From: UBA6115 sp050952935
GTDB taxonomy: Bacteria; Bacillota; Clostridia; Christensenellales; Aristaeellaceae
Assembly (NCBI GenBank): GCA_050952935.1
Contig: JBMNLS010000002.1
Coordinates: 1-64,000, forward strand
DNA: 64,000 bases
Reading direction: 5' to 3'
Positions 60,995 through 64,000 of this stretch are shown piece by piece. A program made the position numbers and the translations under genes. The notes beneath the pieces are model-generated. The model was not told the DNA's origin and ran no database searches. It worked only from the letters and a program-made list of their open reading frames with translations. Numbering within the stretch: position 1 is the first letter of the stretch; each line of letters starts with the position of its first letter.

Positions 60995-61843
60995 TCACGC
61001 CAATGCTGAAGACTTAGAGGCCTTGTTTTCAGGAATCTTAGCTCCATACCTGTCCCTTCTGATTTTTGCCATCAAAGCCGAAAGCAGAAGGGTGACCGTT
61101 GCAAGCAATATGATTGCTCCACCGGGTTTTATTTCAAAATACCAGGACATCGCCAAACCGACCATCATAAAAATCAGACCTAAACTGACAGCCACCCAAT
61201 ACATCTGCTTGTATGAGCGAACCAGAAAAAGGGCGCATGCCACAGGGATAACAAGCAAAGAGGACACCAGCAAAACCCCGACTGTTTTGGCGCTTAGAGC
61301 AACCGTAACCGCTGTAAGCAAGGTAAAAACGCTGTTTATTCCTATCACGGAAATCCCGTCCAAACGCGCCAAATTAGCATCCATAGAAATGGTTAAAAGC
61401 GGACTATACAGAAAAACCGTTGCTAAACTTACAACAGCAAACAAAACCACGGCAGCAATCACATCACCCGGCGATGAGGCTGAAATGCTGCCGAATAAAT
61501 AAGATTCCAAGGAGTTTCCGCCCGGTGTAAAATCAGACAGAATGGAAGCGAACCCCAGGCCAATGCTCATAATCACGGCCGTAGCCATATCCCCATATTG
61601 AGGAAAGCGATGGCGCATGGTTTCAATGGAAAAGGCAGATATGATACAGATAAAAACCGCTCCCAAACTTGGGTTAATGCCCAAAATCAAACCCAGGGCA
61701 ACGCCCGCTAAGGCGGTATGGCTAAGCGCATCACCCATCATGGACGTTTTGCGATTGACCATGATGATTCCAATCAGGGGTATGGTTATCCCCAAAAATA
61801 AGCCTACCAGCAAAGTACGCTGCATAAATGCAAACTCAAACAC
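60995..61843 (-). CDS. Zinc/manganese ABC permease (ZnuB/MntB-like)
   Basis: 282 residues, eight or nine transmembrane helices of the ABC-3 family: ITIPLIGIIMVNRKTSMMGDALSHTALAGVALGLILG, SIGLGFASIL, YLFGSISASSPGD and KTVGVLLVSSLLVIPVACAL. The GTG at 61843 has GGGAGG 7 nt upstream and overlaps the ATPase stop by 8 nt. It works with the next two genes. Confidence 0.9.
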   Translation of the reverse strand: MFEFAFMQRTLLVGLFLGITIPLIGIIMVNRKTSMMGDALSHTALAGVALGLILGINPSLGAVFICIISAFSIETMRHRFPQYGDMATAVIMSIGLGFASILSDFTPGGNSLESYLFGSISASSPGDVIAAVVLFAVVSLATVFLYSPLLTISMDANLARLDGISVIGINSVFTLLTAVTVALSAKTVGVLLVSSLLVIPVACALFLVRSYKQMYWVAVSLGLIFMMVGLAMSWYFEIKPGGAIILLATVTLLLSALMAKIRRDRYGAKIPENKASKSSALA

Positions 61844-62513
61844 GTTCCAACCTCCCATGTTTTAGTTCAAAAGCCTGGTCAAGTTCCAATATGTTTTCCA
61901 CTAATTTCCGCTCGTGGGTCACGATGATATAGGCCAGCTCTCCGGTTATTTTAAGTTCATTTAAAATGTTTAGAAAATCCTTATTGCTTTCTTCATCTAC
62001 GCCTGCCGTAGGTTCATCCAATATCAGCAGTTCAGGCTTTGCTACCATCGCCCTGGCTATCATGACCCGTTGCTGCAAACCACCGGACAGGTCTTTAAAA
62101 GGCACTTTGGCATATGCTGAAAGATTGAAGCTGTCCAACACTTCATTCGCCTTTTTAAAATGTCGTTTTCCAGCCATTTTAACCAGGCCCATTTGCCGGT
62201 ACTGGCTGCTGGCCAGGATTTCCTCACAGGTTACAGGAAAAGCAATGTTTTTTGAAATATTGGATTGGGGCACATAGCCAACATTTGACCAATCCGTTTT
62301 CTTTGTAACATCCTCATCGCGTATATAGACACTGTTTTTCTTAGCCTTCAGTTCGCCCAGGATCAGGCGCAGCAAGGTGGATTTGCCCGAGCCGTTACTG
62401 CCGTATATCACCATGCTTTCTTTTTCCATCAATTCAAAATGAACGCCAGTCAAAACCGGCTCTTTTGTATATGAATAGGCTAAATTGTTAACAGATATAA
62501 CCGCTTTTTTCAT
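61836..62513 (-). CDS. Zinc/manganese ABC ATPase (ZnuC/MntA-like)
   Basis: 225 residues, complete: VIYGSNGSGKSTLLRLILGE (Walker A), VGYVPQSNISKNIAFPVT (Q-loop), FKDLSGGLQQRVMIARAMVAKPELLILDEPTAGVDEES and IIVTHERK (His switch). Three nt separate it from the binding-protein stop. No DtxR- or Zur-type palindrome is visible in this part of the window; the operon promoter is probably further right. Confidence 0.9.
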   Translation of the reverse strand: MKKAVISVNNLAYSYTKEPVLTGVHFELMEKESMVIYGSNGSGKSTLLRLILGELKAKKNSVYIRDEDVTKKTDWSNVGYVPQSNISKNIAFPVTCEEILASSQYRQMGLVKMAGKRHFKKANEVLDSFNLSAYAKVPFKDLSGGLQQRVMIARAMVAKPELLILDEPTAGVDEESNKDFLNILNELKITGELAYIIVTHERKLVENILELDQAFELKHGRLERV

Positions 62514-62516
62514 CTT

Positions 62517-63890
62517 TTACCTCATCGATTGTTCCAGCAAATCAAGGTTTTCCCGCATGATCGTCAAGTAATCCGTATCATCCTTGGCGCGAACATACTC
62601 CATGGATGTTAAAGGTTGTGCCTGGGCGTCAATCTCCCACGCAATCGTTTGGGCATCCTTTTTGATGCCGCTTTTTTCATAGAATATTGTTTGAATCTGG
62701 TTTGCCACGCAGAAACTGATCGCCCGTCTGAGCGTGTGCAAGCTGACCGATCCCATGCTGGTCAAACCTTGCAGGGGGTATTGGTCAAGGCCGAAATCTC
62801 TTGCCAGATAGGCATAAGCATAGTGTGTAACGACAAATACCTTGTTTTCCTTTTTTTCAAACTTCTTTTTGTACTCATGCTCCAAAAAAGAAAGCTCCGT
62901 AACCGCTTTCACTTTATTCTTGTTAAAGGTTCGCTCATATTGAGGGTATGCTTCGGCCAGCGCCTGATTGATGCTGTTTAAATAACTCATGGCATTTGTG
63001 GTGCTCATCCAGGAATGTGGATCATAGGTAAACTTATCCAAATTGGAGGTGGAGCCGGCCAGCAAAACCTCCCAGGGCATATCCTCTTCCCCGTCAGGTT
63101 CAAGAAAGCGATAGCTGAGCAAGGTTTCTGATAGTCTGTCTGAAACAAAATAATACGCTGCGCTCTCTTTCACTTTTATGTAGGCGCCCCCGGATGTATG
63201 CCCCATGCGTATTTTATAAACCTTGGAATCCTCCGCATCTATCGTTTCATACTGCGATATCAGCTCACCATCGTCCAGCATGACTGTTTTGGCATATTCT
63301 ACAATATTTCTTTCATTTAAGCTGTTCTGTTCTTTGATTAAACTTAAACGCATAAATTCTTCATGGGTATGGCCAAATTGTAAAGGGTAAATGACTCCTG
63401 CTTCCAGCTTAACTTTGGATAAAAATTGAAACTCCCCCAAAGCCGCCGCGCCTGTATAGGTAATAAGATCAACGCTTTCAGACAGGTTGACAACTTTCAG
63501 ATCCGGCAAACTCTCTTTAACAGAGGCCAACCAGCGTTCTTCCATGTTTGCGCCGTTGATAATCAACATATCGGCACAGCTTAGTTTTTCAATATCTCTT
63601 GGGGTAGGCTCCCACATATGCGGGTCTTGCTCAGCTGGCATCAGAACTCTTAACTGAATATCCGCATCACCTAAAACTGTCCTTGTAAGATCATATACCG
63701 GGAAAAAAGAAGTATATACCACTGGGCCTTCGCTGTGTTCTTCCTCCGGCTTATTCGCACTGAACATTAAGAAAAGAAAGGAAACGACAAGAACAATGAC
63801 AAACAAACTTTTGACCCTTTTAACGGGGTCAAAAGCCTGTTTTGTCATTTTAGATGATGTTTTTTTGTCAACATTCATCATAAAGAACAT
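62517..63890 (-). CDS. Zinc/manganese-binding protein (ZnuA/A-1 family) with large insertion
   Basis: 457 residues against about 300 for the family. An uncleaved-looking membrane anchor at about 27-46 (SLFVIVLVVSFLFLMFSAN) replaces the usual lipobox. Family motifs: VVYTSFFPVYDLTRTVLGD, EQDPHMWEPTPRDIEKL (metal His), INGANMEERWL, YDPHSWMSTTNAMSYL (second DPHxW), VVTHYAYAYLARDFGL (metal His) and IFYEKSGIKKD. Between about residues 150 and 280 lies an insertion with FGHTHEEF, MGHTSGGAY and many acids, perhaps a second metal site. A GAGGAAGG site precedes the ATG. Confidence 0.88.
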   Translation of the reverse strand: MFFMMNVDKKTSSKMTKQAFDPVKRVKSLFVIVLVVSFLFLMFSANKPEEEHSEGPVVYTSFFPVYDLTRTVLGDADIQLRVLMPAEQDPHMWEPTPRDIEKLSCADMLIINGANMEERWLASVKESLPDLKVVNLSESVDLITYTGAAALGEFQFLSKVKLEAGVIYPLQFGHTHEEFMRLSLIKEQNSLNERNIVEYAKTVMLDDGELISQYETIDAEDSKVYKIRMGHTSGGAYIKVKESAAYYFVSDRLSETLLSYRFLEPDGEEDMPWEVLLAGSTSNLDKFTYDPHSWMSTTNAMSYLNSINQALAEAYPQYERTFNKNKVKAVTELSFLEHEYKKKFEKKENKVFVVTHYAYAYLARDFGLDQYPLQGLTSMGSVSLHTLRRAISFCVANQIQTIFYEKSGIKKDAQTIAWEIDAQAQPLTSMEYVRAKDDTDYLTIMRENLDLLEQSMR

Positions 63891-63914
63891 CTGCTTCGGG
63901 CCTTCCTCATCACT

Positions 63915-64000
63915 TTAATGGTCGTGATTATGCTGATCATGAGAATGGTGGTGGTGTTCCAGCGCCTCGGCAATCATTGTGGTGGGCATATTCTCACCAA
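63915..64000 (-). CDS. C-terminal end of a His-rich metal-binding protein (partial)
   Basis: Only the last 28 codons are inside the window. They end MIAEALEHHHHSHDQHNHDH, with nine His in the last 13 residues, typical of metal chaperones, CobW-like GTPases, metal-responsive regulators or transporters. It lies 24 nt upstream of the ZnuA-like gene and is probably in the same operon. The family cannot be told from this fragment. Confidence 0.6.
   Translation of the reverse strand, partial: GENMPTTMIAEALEHHHHSHDQHNHDH

Overview
The window looks like a chromosomal stretch from an anaerobic Bacillota bacterium, most likely a gut- or rumen-type Clostridia (genus not resolved). The clues are a Clostridia-type HK97 prophage with DUF2800/DUF2815/VapE genes, small-alarmone synthetase, OhrR, DegV, DUF4491 and DUF3793 families, a Tn916/Tn4451-type large serine recombinase, and strong GGAGG ribosome binding sites with frequent TTG/GTG starts. 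The left half is visibly GC-richer than the part right of about 31 kb, which looks acquired.

1-11.5 kb: a decayed prophage. Head genes (capsid start, prohead protease, portal), an HNH gene and a replication block (helicase, VRR-NUC, VapE-like primase/helicase) read leftward; DUF2800, DUF2815 and DNA polymerase I read rightward from a head-to-head junction at about 7.5 kb. The SNF2 helicase is fused in frame to the last part of the large terminase, no other terminase sequence is visible, and three genes each carry one extra base. 11.5-17.2 kb: a truncated methyltransferase, a TetR regulator with a 26-bp palindromic operator, and a likely operon of ferritin-like protein, flavodoxin, small membrane protein, OhrR-like sensor, radical SAM enzyme and acyl-ACP thioesterase, then a small alarmone synthetase on the other strand.

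17.3-30.5 kb: a coherent redox module. A two-component system, a very short MetK-like protein, a radical SAM/SPASM enzyme, a 2-hydroxyacyl-CoA dehydratase-like protein, a second such domain fused to its ATP-dependent activator, an MMPL-type exporter, a secreted YhgE-like protein and a DegV protein. The same 17-bp element, CTAAACTGAAACGAAAC and its inverse, sits upstream of the response regulator, the radical SAM gene and the MMPL gene, which suggests one regulon.

30.5-33.2 kb: a scarred junction with a tRNA-like remnant, a terminator, a serine recombinase with an internal deletion, a start fragment of a heavy-metal P-type ATPase and two ABC ATPase fragments joined together. 33.2-64 kb: a metal-acquisition island. 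It holds an iron-type ABC permease with two binding proteins and an orphan NifH-like Fe protein; a seven-gene operon of methyltransferases, hydrolases, a metallo-beta-lactamase-fold protein and a membrane protein; divergent from it a three-gene methyltransferase operon; a DtxR-family repressor; DUF3793 plus flavodoxin; two pairs of exporter-fold ABC transporters; an AraC regulator fused to a siderophore-binding domain; a siderophore-type importer; and a ZnuABC-like importer. At least five promoters here carry GGTTAG-N6-CTAACC palindromes overlapping their -10 elements or start regions, so one metal-responsive DtxR-type regulon very probably governs the island. The methyltransferase/hydrolase cluster is the best candidate for an undescribed pathway, possibly making a small metal-binding molecule.
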